Below are positions 8,073 to 15,836 of a DNA stretch of 45,381 bases, one piece after another. Within the stretch, counting starts at the first letter, position 1. The number at the start of each line of letters is the position of its first letter. Source of the stretch: Bacteroides sp. UBA1773 (GTDB taxonomy: Bacteria; Bacteroidota; Bacteroidia; Bacteroidales; Bacteroidaceae); NCBI GenBank assembly GCA_002315285.1, contig DCGR01000100.1, positions 342 to 45,722 of the forward strand, in the 5' to 3' direction. The position numbers and the translations under genes were made by a program. Below the pieces are notes generated by a model. That model was not told the DNA's origin. It searched no databases and saw only the letters and a list, made by a program, of their open reading frames with translations.

Positions 8073-9487
8073 GCTTCTTCCTCTTCGTAAACTATTTTAT
8101 TGATTGCATTCAGATAAGCCTTGATGCTGGCCTCCACAATATCAGTGGAGATGCCACGCCCAGAGAAAAGCTTGCCTTCATGACGGAGGCGCACCACTGC
8201 GCCACCCATAGCTTCACGCCCTTCGGTGACGGACTGAATCTGGAAATCATCGAGTTCATAGCGAGAACCCACCAACTGCTCGATGGCATGGAAAGCGGCA
8301 TCCACTGGGCCATCACCTATACAGACACCCTCCAGAATAGCATCTTCCTTCTTCAGACACAAATGGCAGGTGGCCTTGATAACATTTCCCGCATTGATGA
8401 GATAATTGTCAAGACGGTAGGTCGCAGGAGCCTGAAAGGCTGCAGTGGCAACGATGGCATCCAGTTCCTTGGCACCTATCACCTCATTCTTCGAGGCATG
8501 GTTCACGAAAGCCTCATATACTTTCTGACTATCGGCCTCGCTAAGCTCATAGCCCAATTTCTGCACCATGTTGAGCACCGACTCCTTATCATCATGTGCT
8601 GACAACTGCCATTCTCCACTCTCTGACATATACTCATCGGCTAGAACCGACTTCTTTTTGCGATTGGTCTCGCAAAGCAACTTGATCCTTTCGGACACCC
8701 GATTCAGTTCTATTGTCTTCACATCGGAATAAGCCCTGCAATCGTCTGCCTTGATGCTCAACACCTTGGCAAAGCGTTTCAGCGATGCGGTAAAGTTTCC
8801 ACACGAAGTGGTCTTGATTTCATCGGCACCTGCACGAACAGCAGCCAACGCACAAGAATCAGCCATGAAAATCTCATTGGAGCACCACACACCCAATCGC
8901 ACCTGTGGGGGCAACTCCTGACGCATACGCTTCACCAAGTCGAACATCTCATAGTCGAACAAGGTGCCTGCCGTATCGTGCATGGTCACAAGTGAGGCTC
9001 CGTTGCCTACTGCCGCTTTCACCACATCCGACAACACAGTCTGCTCACTCCGTCCGAAATCTTCGGCTATGAACTCCACATCGCTGCACAAGTCGTGACA
9101 TTGTGCCACCAAATCGGCCACCAGCTGCACAATGGCCGCAGGCTTCTTGTGACACACATATTCCATCTGCACCGTACTCACAGGCACACACACCTGCAAG
9201 CGAGCGTGGGCTGCACCTTGCAAAGACTTCCAAGTCAGCACAATGCTTTCCGGATTGAAAATGTCGATAGGAATCGCCAAAACGCTGTCCTTGATGGCCG
9301 ATGCGAGAGATTTGACCAACAAACTGTCGCGTTTCACACTCACCACAGGACTTGTTTCGATGACCGAAACCCCCAATTTATCCAACAATTTCGACAATTC
9401 TATTTTCTGACGAAACGACAATGCATTCTCAGGATTTCCATCCATGAGTTTCATCGTGATGTCACTGACGTAAATTTTTCTATTCAT
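8069..9487 (-). CDS. Isopropylmalate synthase/HMGL-like protein lacking the metal-binding histidines
   Basis: A 472-residue protein with the layout of 2-isopropylmalate and citramalate synthases: a DRE-TIM/HMGL-like barrel (1 to about 260), a linker, and a well-preserved LeuA regulatory dimerisation domain (about 350-472, with GDGPVDAA at 391-398 and STDIVEAS at 447-454). The catalytic barrel is altered. The N-terminal motif reads SDITMKLMDG where family members have DTTLRDG. The HxHND metal-binding motif is replaced by WCSNE (201-205), and the Gly-rich loop after it is changed to SCGNF. AED (141-143) and HDTAG (170-174) remain. It is therefore either a divergent enzyme or a non-catalytic regulatory protein. 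The frame extends to a TTG at 9556, but ATG at 9487 gives a family-like N-terminus and is preferred. It is the first gene of the operon. Confidence 0.8.
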   Translation of the reverse strand: MNRKIYVSDITMKLMDGNPENALSFRQKIELSKLLDKLGVSVIETSPVVSVKRDSLLVKSLASAIKDSVLAIPIDIFNPESIVLTWKSLQGAAHARLQVCVPVSTVQMEYVCHKKPAAIVQLVADLVAQCHDLCSDVEFIAEDFGRSEQTVLSDVVKAAVGNGASLVTMHDTAGTLFDYEMFDLVKRMRQELPPQVRLGVWCSNEIFMADSCALAAVRAGADEIKTTSCGNFTASLKRFAKVLSIKADDCRAYSDVKTIELNRVSERIKLLCETNRKKKSVLADEYMSESGEWQLSAHDDKESVLNMVQKLGYELSEADSQKVYEAFVNHASKNEVIGAKELDAIVATAAFQAPATYRLDNYLINAGNVIKATCHLCLKKEDAILEGVCIGDGPVDAAFHAIEQLVGSRYELDDFQIQSVTEGREAMGGAVVRLRHEGKLFSGRGISTDIVEASIKAYLNAINKIVYEEEEA

Positions 9488-9589
9488 AAACTTATTACTA
9501 CCCAAAGAGAACATACAGGACGTTTTGCCGTTCTTGCATAAATTCTCACTTTTCAATCATCTTGTTTTAATAAATAAGCAAATCGGGCG

Positions 9590-9620
9590 CAAAATTAATA
9601 ATTTATTCTAATACGACAAA
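9590..9620 (-). promoter_or_regulatory. Bacteroidota-type promoter of the IPMS-like/acyl-CoA synthetase/PFOR operon
   Basis: On the minus strand a -33 element TTTG (9617-9620) is separated by 19 bases from a -7 element TAATTTTG (9590-9597). This matches the TTTG / TAnnTTTG consensus of the phylum. Transcription should start near 9583, leaving a leader of about 95 bases before the ATG at 9487. No other convincing promoter was seen inside the three-gene unit. Confidence 0.75.
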
Positions 9621-9685
9621 ATAAAATTAAAAAATGAAAGATATAACTTCCATCACAAAACCAATGATAAGAAGTACCGGAATCC

Positions 9686-11275
9686 TCATTTCACCTTTTC
9701 GAAATAAAGCATCCGTTGCAAAGGCACCACTATCGTATATGACTTCCCTCCAAGGTAAAACTTCCCTTCGTCATCACGCCATCGACCCTTGGGCAACTTC
9801 ACCACACGTGCGGCACCATCGTCGGTGGCTGGTGCCATCAGGTACTTGTCGCCCAACATATACTGGTCCATGCATTCTTCAAAACCCTGGTTAGGATAAG
9901 CATACTCCATGGCCCTGACAATAGGCTCACCACTTTGTGCCGCATACTTGGCCTGTTCCAAGACATACGATCCCAGCCGGCTATGCAACAAGGCCGACGT
10001 ACGGCAAATATCCATGTGTTCCTTACCAAGTACACGCCATGGAGCCACAGAGAATTGCATCATCGGCATCAACGAATGAATCTGACACGAACGAACCACA
10101 AGCGCTCCATCAAAGCCCTCCTCAGCCGTACGTTTGAAAGAGCTGTCGGATCCGCCACCAATCATGTCAGGACAGGTGAAGAGATGTCCCATCAGTCCAG
10201 CCGCAATCATATTGGGGACCAGCCGCTTCACTTCTTTCCAAGCATAGCCCTTATCGCCCAATCGCTGTACAACAGGTTGGGCACCCATCTTCCACGATGC
10301 GCGCAACTCATTGAAGGGGAAACGCGAGGCAAACTTGGACCACAATTCCGTTTGGCGAGGACCGTACGACTTTCCATCGAAGGCTGTTGCCATCTGTTCG
10401 TCATAGTATTGCGGATCTCCTCCATCGAATTTGAACCCATCAATGCCGTATTCCTGCTGCACTTTTTGGAGTGTGGCATACAAATAATCGTTGGTGGCAG
10501 GATTGCTCATGTCGAACACAGCACTATATCCGTTCCACCATTTCACGATGATGGGTTCATCAGAGCCCTTTCGCTTCAGGAGATAGCCTTTCTCACGACA
10601 CAGTTTGAACTCCTGAGAGTCGGCCGTGACAAACGGTGAAATCCAAAGCATTATCCTGAATCCCATCCGATGCAGTTCCTCCGTCATGCCTTTAGGGTCG
10701 GGGAACTTATCGGCACGAAAGTCAAAATTGCCATAACTCTGTTGCCAGTTGTCATCGACCATCAAGATACCTGGAGGCAATCCGCTATCGATGATTCCAT
10801 ACGCATATTTCAGCACATCGGCCTGGTTCTGATTGCGCAACAGCTCTATCCACGTGTTGTACTGTGGTTGGCTAAAGAACAATTCCTCGGGTATTTTGCC
10901 TGAAGCAGGGAAATGAGCAGCCGAAGCAGACAGATAAGCCTCACGCAGTCCACCACCTGTTTCCACATATTCCACTTTCCCTTTGGTCTGCAAGCTAATC
11001 ACTCCACCAGCTATTTGGATGGCAAACACATCGTCGCACCATACATATCGCCCACGGTTCGACACCAGCAATGGCGTGGTCTGGTTGTTGAAATTGTCAT
11101 GCCACAAATCAGCCCATAGTTGCGTTCGTTCGTCGAATGGCATCTTGTCACCCCAATCGGTGACGCATCCCCACCATTTCTCGCCTTCCAACATCCTCAC
11201 TTCTGTTTGTGCCTTTGCACACAACACAAGACATGCGGCCAATACCGTCGTCAAAATTTTCCCTGATACTTTCAT
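9686..11275 (-). CDS. Secreted glycoside hydrolase family 31 enzyme (alpha-glycosidase)
   Basis: A 529-residue protein with a cleavable signal peptide (residues 1-23, cut near AKA-Q), so it is periplasmic or surface-exposed. The GH31 core is clear: a barrel strand ILMVDDNWQ (170-178), then MLWISPF (209-215), the nucleophile region GFKFDGGD with D284, and a candidate acid/base D341 in RLGDKGYAW. GH31 enzymes retain stereochemistry and cleave alpha-linked glucose, xylose, galactose or related sugars. The FKFDGGD motif resembles the alpha-galactosidase-like branch more than classic alpha-glucosidases, but that is a guess. It is shorter than most GH31 proteins (usually 650-900 residues), chiefly through a small N-terminal beta region. 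ATG at 11275 is chosen because it gives a standard signal peptide and lies about 22 bases after the predicted transcription start. ATG at 11287 is the alternative. Confidence 0.85.
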   Translation of the reverse strand: MKVSGKILTTVLAACLVLCAKAQTEVRMLEGEKWWGCVTDWGDKMPFDERTQLWADLWHDNFNNQTTPLLVSNRGRYVWCDDVFAIQIAGGVISLQTKGKVEYVETGGGLREAYLSASAAHFPASGKIPEELFFSQPQYNTWIELLRNQNQADVLKYAYGIIDSGLPPGILMVDDNWQQSYGNFDFRADKFPDPKGMTEELHRMGFRIMLWISPFVTADSQEFKLCREKGYLLKRKGSDEPIIVKWWNGYSAVFDMSNPATNDYLYATLQKVQQEYGIDGFKFDGGDPQYYDEQMATAFDGKSYGPRQTELWSKFASRFPFNELRASWKMGAQPVVQRLGDKGYAWKEVKRLVPNMIAAGLMGHLFTCPDMIGGGSDSSFKRTAEEGFDGALVVRSCQIHSLMPMMQFSVAPWRVLGKEHMDICRTSALLHSRLGSYVLEQAKYAAQSGEPIVRAMEYAYPNQGFEECMDQYMLGDKYLMAPATDDGAARVVKLPKGRWRDDEGKFYLGGKSYTIVVPLQRMLYFEKVK

Positions 11276-11303
11276 GAACAATTCCATTTTACTTAAACGG
11301 GTG

Positions 11304-11334
11304 CAAAAATACAAAATGTCGCTCAAAAAGCAAT
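11304..11334 (-). promoter_or_regulatory. Promoter of the GH31 gene
   Basis: The minus strand carries TATTTTTG (11304-11311), an exact match to TAnnTTTG. ATTG (11331-11334) stands 19 bases upstream, one mismatch from the -33 TTTG. Transcription would start near 11297. Confidence 0.55.
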
Positions 11335-11461
11335 ACAGTTACGCCAAATCCATCACCCTCACATCAAAACATCTCCATGCAAGCAAACCCATGACATCTA
11401 AATTGACCCCAAGCGGACATTCCTCCCCTCCAGAAAAAACCATGCTGATTTTATCCACAAA

Positions 11462-11493
11462 TTTGGCGTTTATCAATAAATATCGTAGCTTTG
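11462..11493 (+). promoter_or_regulatory. Promoter of purN
   Basis: TTTG (11462-11465), 20 bases, then TAGCTTTG (11486-11493) match the Bacteroidota -33/-7 consensus exactly. The predicted transcription start near 11500 leaves a very short leader before the purN start codon. It also rules out the TTG at 11491 as the translation start, because that lies inside the promoter. Confidence 0.75.
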
Positions 11494-11523
11494 CGGCACG
11501 AATGTACATCAGACATGACACAC

Positions 11524-12099
11524 ATGCACAACATAGCAATTTTTGTTTCCGGCAACGGCACCAACTGTGAGAACATCATCCGATACTTCCAACAGTCCTC
11601 AACCATTCGCGTGACTCTTGTCATCAGCAACAAGCCCGATGCATACGCACTGGTCAGAGCCACCAAGCTGCAAACTCCTTGTCTAATAGCCTCGAAAGCC
11701 GAGATCAACGATGCTGATGCGTTTCTGCCCAAGCTACGCCAATACGACATCGATTTCATTGTGCTGGCCGGATTCCTGCTTATGATACCACCTTACCTGA
11801 CTGATGCGTTTGCAAACCGTATCATCAACATACATCCGTCACTTATGCCAAAATATTGCGGCAAGGGAATGTATGGGCACCATGTTCATGAAGCGGTAAA
11901 AGCCGCAGGCGAAACCGAGACTGGCATCACGATTCATTACGTAAACAACGTGTGCGACGGTGGCGAGATAATCCAGCAGTTCAAGACACCCATACTGGCC
12001 AACGACAGCGTGGAGGACATCGAACACAACATCCACGAGTTGGAACAAACGCATTTTCCACAAGTCATAGAGCAGGTAATCCTCCATGGCAAAAGGTGA
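11524..12099 (+). CDS. purN: Phosphoribosylglycinamide formyltransferase (GART)
   Basis: Transfers a formyl group from 10-formyl-tetrahydrofolate to GAR, the third step of de novo purine synthesis. The protein has 191 residues, the usual size. It begins MHNIAIFVSGNGTNCENI, matching the phosphate-binding start of the family (IAxFxSGxGTN). The catalytic part is present: NIHPSLMPKYCGKGMYG contains the Asn-x-His pair, and later ETGITIHYVNNVCDGGEII gives the catalytic Asp of the formyltransferase family. The ATG at 11524 is chosen by alignment to that start, and ATG at 11515 is possible. Codons further upstream overlap the promoter. The DUF1080 gene follows 39 bases later and may share the transcript. 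Confidence 0.93.
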   Translation: MHNIAIFVSGNGTNCENIIRYFQQSSTIRVTLVISNKPDAYALVRATKLQTPCLIASKAEINDADAFLPKLRQYDIDFIVLAGFLLMIPPYLTDAFANRIINIHPSLMPKYCGKGMYGHHVHEAVKAAGETETGITIHYVNNVCDGGEIIQQFKTPILANDSVEDIEHNIHELEQTHFPQVIEQVILHGKR

Positions 12100-12138
12100 G
12101 AAGCCTAACACAATTAGCAATCCAAATATCTGGAACAA

Positions 12139-12936
12139 ATGAAAAAAACCATTTTTATCCTTGTAGCGTGTGTATGTGGCGCAAGTGCCCATGCCCAGCA
12201 GTATGTAATCAATGGGACCAAGAGTGAGAAGACCAAGGCCATGGAACCTACCATGACCGAGCTTTATTTCCCCAAAGTAGAAAAAATAACCCCGGGTGAC
12301 CAAGCTACGGCATCAGCCCCCTCCGATGCCATTGTGTTGTTCGATGGCAAAGACCTCTCGAAATGGATCAACACCAATGGGAAAGAAGCCCTTTGGAAAA
12401 TCAACGGCGATGGCACGATGACCGTCAACAAGGACACGAAAAATGGTGGCGGCAGTATCCAGACCAAGGAATCGTTCCACGACTACCAGCTTCACCTCGA
12501 ATGGTGCGCCCCTGCCAACATCACCGGAGCCGGACAATCTCGCGGCAACAGTGGTGTATATATGCAGGGCATGTACGAAATCCAGATTCTCGACAACTAC
12601 GAGAACGAGACCTACGTGAACGGCCAGGCTGGCTCGCTCTACAAACAGTCGGCTCCACTTGTAAACCCCTGCCGCAAGCCAGGCGAATGGAACGTATATG
12701 ACATCATCTACAAGGCCCCTACCTTCAACGACAACGGCACATACCGCACCTTCCCGCTGGTTACGGTCATATTCAACGGGGTGATTGTACAGAACAACAC
12801 ACAACTCATTGGCACGACCGAATACATCGGACTGCCCACAGTGAAGCCTCATGGCGACGGTCCCATCCTTTTGCAATGCCACGGAGACCCAAGCGAACCT
12901 ATCAGTTTCCGCAACATCTGGATCAGGAAATTATAA
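12139..12936 (+). CDS. Secreted DUF1080 protein (3-keto-disaccharide hydrolase family)
   Basis: A 265-residue protein with a signal peptide (1-19, cleaved near AHA-Q). A spacer is followed by a single concanavalin-like beta-sandwich of the DUF1080/PF06439 type: IVLFDGKDLSKW, then LHLEWCAP, GNSGVYMQGMYEIQILD, GEWNVYDIIYKAP and the closing PISFRNIWIRKL. Some family members hydrolyse 3-keto-glycosides made by periplasmic oxidoreductases; activity here is inferred from the family name only. No 3-keto-glycoside dehydrogenase of the usual GFO/IDH type lies next to it. The FAD oxidoreductase at 0.55-1.9 kb is about 10 kb away and need not be related. A strong terminator follows. Confidence 0.85.
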   Translation: MKKTIFILVACVCGASAHAQQYVINGTKSEKTKAMEPTMTELYFPKVEKITPGDQATASAPSDAIVLFDGKDLSKWINTNGKEALWKINGDGTMTVNKDTKNGGGSIQTKESFHDYQLHLEWCAPANITGAGQSRGNSGVYMQGMYEIQILDNYENETYVNGQAGSLYKQSAPLVNPCRKPGEWNVYDIIYKAPTFNDNGTYRTFPLVTVIFNGVIVQNNTQLIGTTEYIGLPTVKPHGDGPILLQCHGDPSEPISFRNIWIRKL

Positions 12937-12943
12937 AATCCAC

Positions 12944-12979
12944 AACATCGGGGCAGACTTAGTCTTCCCCGATGTTTTT
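12944..12979 (+). terminator. Rho-independent terminator after the DUF1080 gene
   Basis: A perfect 10-bp stem (AACATCGGGG 12944-12953, CCCCGATGTT 12967-12976) runs into a T-run (12975-12979). The 13-base interval can form a small inner stem (AGAC/GTCT). Confidence 0.9.
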
Positions 12980-13026
12980 CGACCCCCCAAAAAGGCACTT
13001 CAGCCATACACCTAAAGCACGGAGCC

Positions 13027-14388
13027 ATGACTACAAACATTCGGGATGTTCTGAAATACATACATGAATACAACACGAGGAATCACATCGACAACCTGAG
13101 AAACGACCTGATGAATGTGTTGAAACTCATCGATACGGCCTGCCGTGTCATTTACAATCAGAAGTTGTTTTCAAAGGACATACCCGCTCTCACCTATGCC
13201 ACATTGACCTCGCTGATACCCGTGATGGCCGTAATGTTCGCCTGCGCACGAGGCTTTGGCCTCGATGCGGCATTCACCCAATGGCTGACATCCATTTTCC
13301 AGAACCAACCACTCATCGCCGAGAAAATCATCGGTTTCGTGCAAAACTACCTCGACAACACAAGCAATCAGACCATCATCATTGTCGGCTTTGGCGCCAT
13401 GTGTTATACCCTGTATTCTCTCATGACAAAAATCGAGCACTCCTTCAACGGTATCTGGAAAGTGCAGGAAAACCGTACTACATGGAAAGTCATTTGCGAC
13501 TACACTGCCATTTTCGTGTTTTTCTGGGTAATGATTCTCCTGTCGTCCAGTCTGAACGTCATGACGGTATATATTCGTGACAGTGTGCATAACATCGAGA
13601 TGATGGGCGACATCGCCCCATTGCTGCTAAACGGCATCGCTGTCATACCACTCATGCTCTTCTTCATTGTAATCTACTGGTTCGTCCCCAACACATACGT
13701 CCAGTTCCGAAAAGTTCTCATTCCAAGTATTCTAGCCTCCATTGCCATCAACGGACTACAATACCTATACCTCTACGTACAGATTTACCTGTCGAGCTAC
13801 AACATCATATACGGATCGCTTGCCGTACTACCCCTGTTCATATTGTGGCTTCAACTGTCATGGACCATCTGCATCACAGGAGTTGTGATGTGCTATTCAT
13901 CGCAAAATCGTCATCATTACGATTGTGGAATAGAATTCAAGTCGTTAAGCCATGAAGAGCAACTGAAGACAAGTGCCATCGTCTTGGGATTGATTTGTCA
14001 AAGATTCAAAAATGGAGAAGGTGCTTACACTCCATACGAGTTGCAAGAGGAAACGCAATACCCCCAGCAAATCGTCAACAGCATATTGGCAAAGCTCAAG
14101 ACAGCTGGCCTCATCTATGAGAGGAACCCAAGGAGAACCGGTCTGCAAGAAGAAGTGAACAGTTTTGCACCGGCACGTGACACGGATGAAATAACATTCG
14201 GCTACATGATTGCAAAACTCGAATCCGAACCCCATTCCACACAAATCGAGATAACCGATGACATGGGCAATCACCCAGAATGGACAAAAATACTCGAATT
14301 GCGAAAGCTCTATATCGCAGAAGGACAGAAAATACACTTGAGTGCAATCAGGGAAGCCAACCCAAACGAAAGCCATAGACATGACTGA
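13027..14388 (+). CDS. YihY/BrkB-family inner membrane protein
   Basis: A 453-residue protein. Residues about 40-300 form the YihY/UPF0761 membrane domain with six likely helices. The family-typical opening is seen (SKDIPALTYATLTSLIPVMAVMFA), then helices around IIIVGFGAMCYTLYSLM, YTAIFVFFWVMILLSSSL, LLLNGIAVIPLMLFFIVIYW and ILASIAINGLQYLYLYVQ. A soluble C-terminal region (about 310-453) resembles a winged-helix-like tail seen in Bacteroidota members. The name RNase BN sometimes given to this family is a known misassignment, and its role (transporter or envelope integrity) is unsettled. The gene starts after the terminator at 12944-12979. I found no convincing promoter for it. Confidence 0.85.
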   Translation: MTTNIRDVLKYIHEYNTRNHIDNLRNDLMNVLKLIDTACRVIYNQKLFSKDIPALTYATLTSLIPVMAVMFACARGFGLDAAFTQWLTSIFQNQPLIAEKIIGFVQNYLDNTSNQTIIIVGFGAMCYTLYSLMTKIEHSFNGIWKVQENRTTWKVICDYTAIFVFFWVMILLSSSLNVMTVYIRDSVHNIEMMGDIAPLLLNGIAVIPLMLFFIVIYWFVPNTYVQFRKVLIPSILASIAINGLQYLYLYVQIYLSSYNIIYGSLAVLPLFILWLQLSWTICITGVVMCYSSQNRHHYDCGIEFKSLSHEEQLKTSAIVLGLICQRFKNGEGAYTPYELQEETQYPQQIVNSILAKLKTAGLIYERNPRRTGLQEEVNSFAPARDTDEITFGYMIAKLESEPHSTQIEITDDMGNHPEWTKILELRKLYIAEGQKIHLSAIREANPNESHRHD

Positions 14389-14532
14389 GTCCACTACGGT
14401 CAAGTGAAAGAACCAATATCTGTCAACCAATCATTGACAAACCGAAAAAAATCACGAGAAAAATCGGGAAATCATGCTGTAAAGCGAATATTTTTTGTTA
14501 AATTCGCGCCGAAAACTATAATATATAATGAA

Positions 14533-15156
14533 ATGAATATATTTTCAAAGTTATTTGGCAAGAAACAACCCGATGCAGAGTCATATCGCATTGGCGGCAT
14601 GGAGGATTTCATGCAGCTCATCCGCGTATATTACCAAGGCTCGATGGCTTCAAACATTGGTATTACAAATATCAATTTCCTGCCCGATTTAGCTATTTTC
14701 AAACGCACCTTGAAAGTCTCTACCCAAAACAACAAACTGGGTGTTGCCGAAAAGTCGCGTTGCAAGAAAATGCTAATCGACCTATATGGATTATCCGACT
14801 CGTTCTTTACCGAGATTGACAGTTCCGTAAAAAAAAATGTGAAAAACGTCAACGACGTCAAGAACTATTTATTCATGTTCCAAGGGTTCAGCCAAGACCT
14901 GATGATGCTCATCGGCAACTTGATGCAGTGGAAATTCAGAATGCCATCGATATTCAAGAATATGCTCCACTCAATGTGTGAAAAAGCCATCAACGACATC
15001 ATGACAAAAACGGATTGGAAAGACAATGGTGTACGCAAGACGTGTGCCACCATCCATCAGTATCAGCACAAGTTGGGCTATTCACAAAACTGGATGGTGG
15101 AATACGTTTACAACATTGTCCTGTTGGCAAAAAAGGAACCCAAGCCACAGGAATAG
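14533..15156 (+). CDS. Conserved hypothetical protein, soluble, helical
   Basis: A 207-residue protein I do not recognise. It begins MNIFSKLFGKKQPD, a short amphipathic Lys-rich start that may touch a membrane. The rest looks like a soluble mostly helical protein (MEDFMQLIRVYYQG, LMMLIGNLMQWKF, WMVEYVYNIVLLAKK) without Cys-rich or nucleotide-binding motifs. The open frame extends upstream to 14404, but the stretch before 14533 is AT-rich and promoter-like, and the ATG at 14533 follows an AT-rich segment typical for Bacteroidota starts. It is the first gene of a series with the ZapB-like protein, ZapA, RNase Y and MazG, and the short gaps suggest cotranscription. A role in division or RNA turnover is only guilt by association. 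Confidence 0.7.
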   Translation: MNIFSKLFGKKQPDAESYRIGGMEDFMQLIRVYYQGSMASNIGITNINFLPDLAIFKRTLKVSTQNNKLGVAEKSRCKKMLIDLYGLSDSFFTEIDSSVKKNVKNVNDVKNYLFMFQGFSQDLMMLIGNLMQWKFRMPSIFKNMLHSMCEKAINDIMTKTDWKDNGVRKTCATIHQYQHKLGYSQNWMVEYVYNIVLLAKKEPKPQE

Positions 15157-15168
15157 AGCACACCGACA

Positions 15169-15462
15169 ATGGCCAGCGATTACACTATCACACTTGAAAC
15201 GTTTGAGGCAAGACTGAGGCATTTCATGTTCATGTTCGACAACATGAACAAGGAAAATGCCGAGCTAAGAGCACAGCTTGCCCTAAAAGACGAGAAGTTG
15301 CTCCAACTGCAGTCACAATTGGAGCAACAGAAGACGCAATACACCGACCTCATGTCGGCGCGAATGCTTGCGCTCTATGATAGCGACATCGAACTGACCA
15401 AGAAAAGAATCAATGGGTTAATTCACGAAGTAGATAAATGTATTGCGATGCTTAACGGCTAA
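15169..15462 (+). CDS. Small coiled-coil protein, ZapB-like
   Basis: A 97-residue protein that is almost wholly a coiled coil: from about residue 25 to 60 it has regular heptads rich in Leu, Gln and Glu (ENAELRAQLALKDEKLLQLQ), with a helical tail. It lies 12 bases after the previous stop and 23 bases before zapA. Small coiled-coil proteins are often found directly upstream of zapA in Bacteroidota. ZapB of enterobacteria is a similar-sized coiled coil that binds ZapA at the division ring. The analogy rests on size, structure and position, not on a sequence match, so it is offered as a candidate FtsZ-ring accessory. Confidence 0.7.
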   Translation: MASDYTITLETFEARLRHFMFMFDNMNKENAELRAQLALKDEKLLQLQSQLEQQKTQYTDLMSARMLALYDSDIELTKKRINGLIHEVDKCIAMLNG

Positions 15463-15485
15463 GGCAACGAGCGGCTCCGAACGAT

Positions 15486-15791
15486 ATGGACGAAGTAATG
15501 ATGAAAATACATCTGTTGGTGGATGGAGAAAAATATCCAATGACCATCAAACGCACAGATGAGCAAATCTTTCGTGACGCGGCAAAAGAATGCAATGCCT
15601 GCCTTAATAGGTATCGCGACAAGTTCCCCGTGCTTCCCAAAGAAAAGCTATGGGCCATGGCTGCCATGGACCTAGCCCACCGAATGCAAGCAGCCAACAA
15701 ACGTACGGACGCAGGACCATTGGTAGAGAAAATGGAAAAATGGACCAAAGAAATTGAAAGTTACATCACACCAGAAGAAACAAAAGATTAG
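15486..15791 (+). CDS. zapA: Cell division protein ZapA
   Basis: A 101-residue protein with the ZapA layout: an N-terminal beta-alpha head (MKIHLLVDGEKYPMTIKRTDEQIFRDAAKECN), then a long helix with AAMDLAHRMQ that forms the tetramer coil. ZapA cross-links FtsZ filaments at midcell. It acts in the cytoplasm. ATG at 15486 is the first start. A second candidate lies four codons later (ATG ATG). It is followed 45 bases later by the RNase Y gene, an arrangement common in the phylum. Confidence 0.88.
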   Translation: MDEVMMKIHLLVDGEKYPMTIKRTDEQIFRDAAKECNACLNRYRDKFPVLPKEKLWAMAAMDLAHRMQAANKRTDAGPLVEKMEKWTKEIESYITPEETKD

Positions 15792-15836
15792 AAACAAATA
15801 CACATTAATTAATCATCAAAAACAATCAGAAGAAAA

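Noticed and set aside
9498..9539. A possible 13-residue leader peptide before the IPMS-like gene
   Set aside because: It has only two Leu codons and no terminator/antiterminator pair was seen, so attenuation cannot be supported.
14489..14506. A promoter for the unknown 207-residue protein (TATTTTTTG or TAAATTCG)
   Set aside because: Both depart from TAnnTTTG and no TTTG lies at the right distance.
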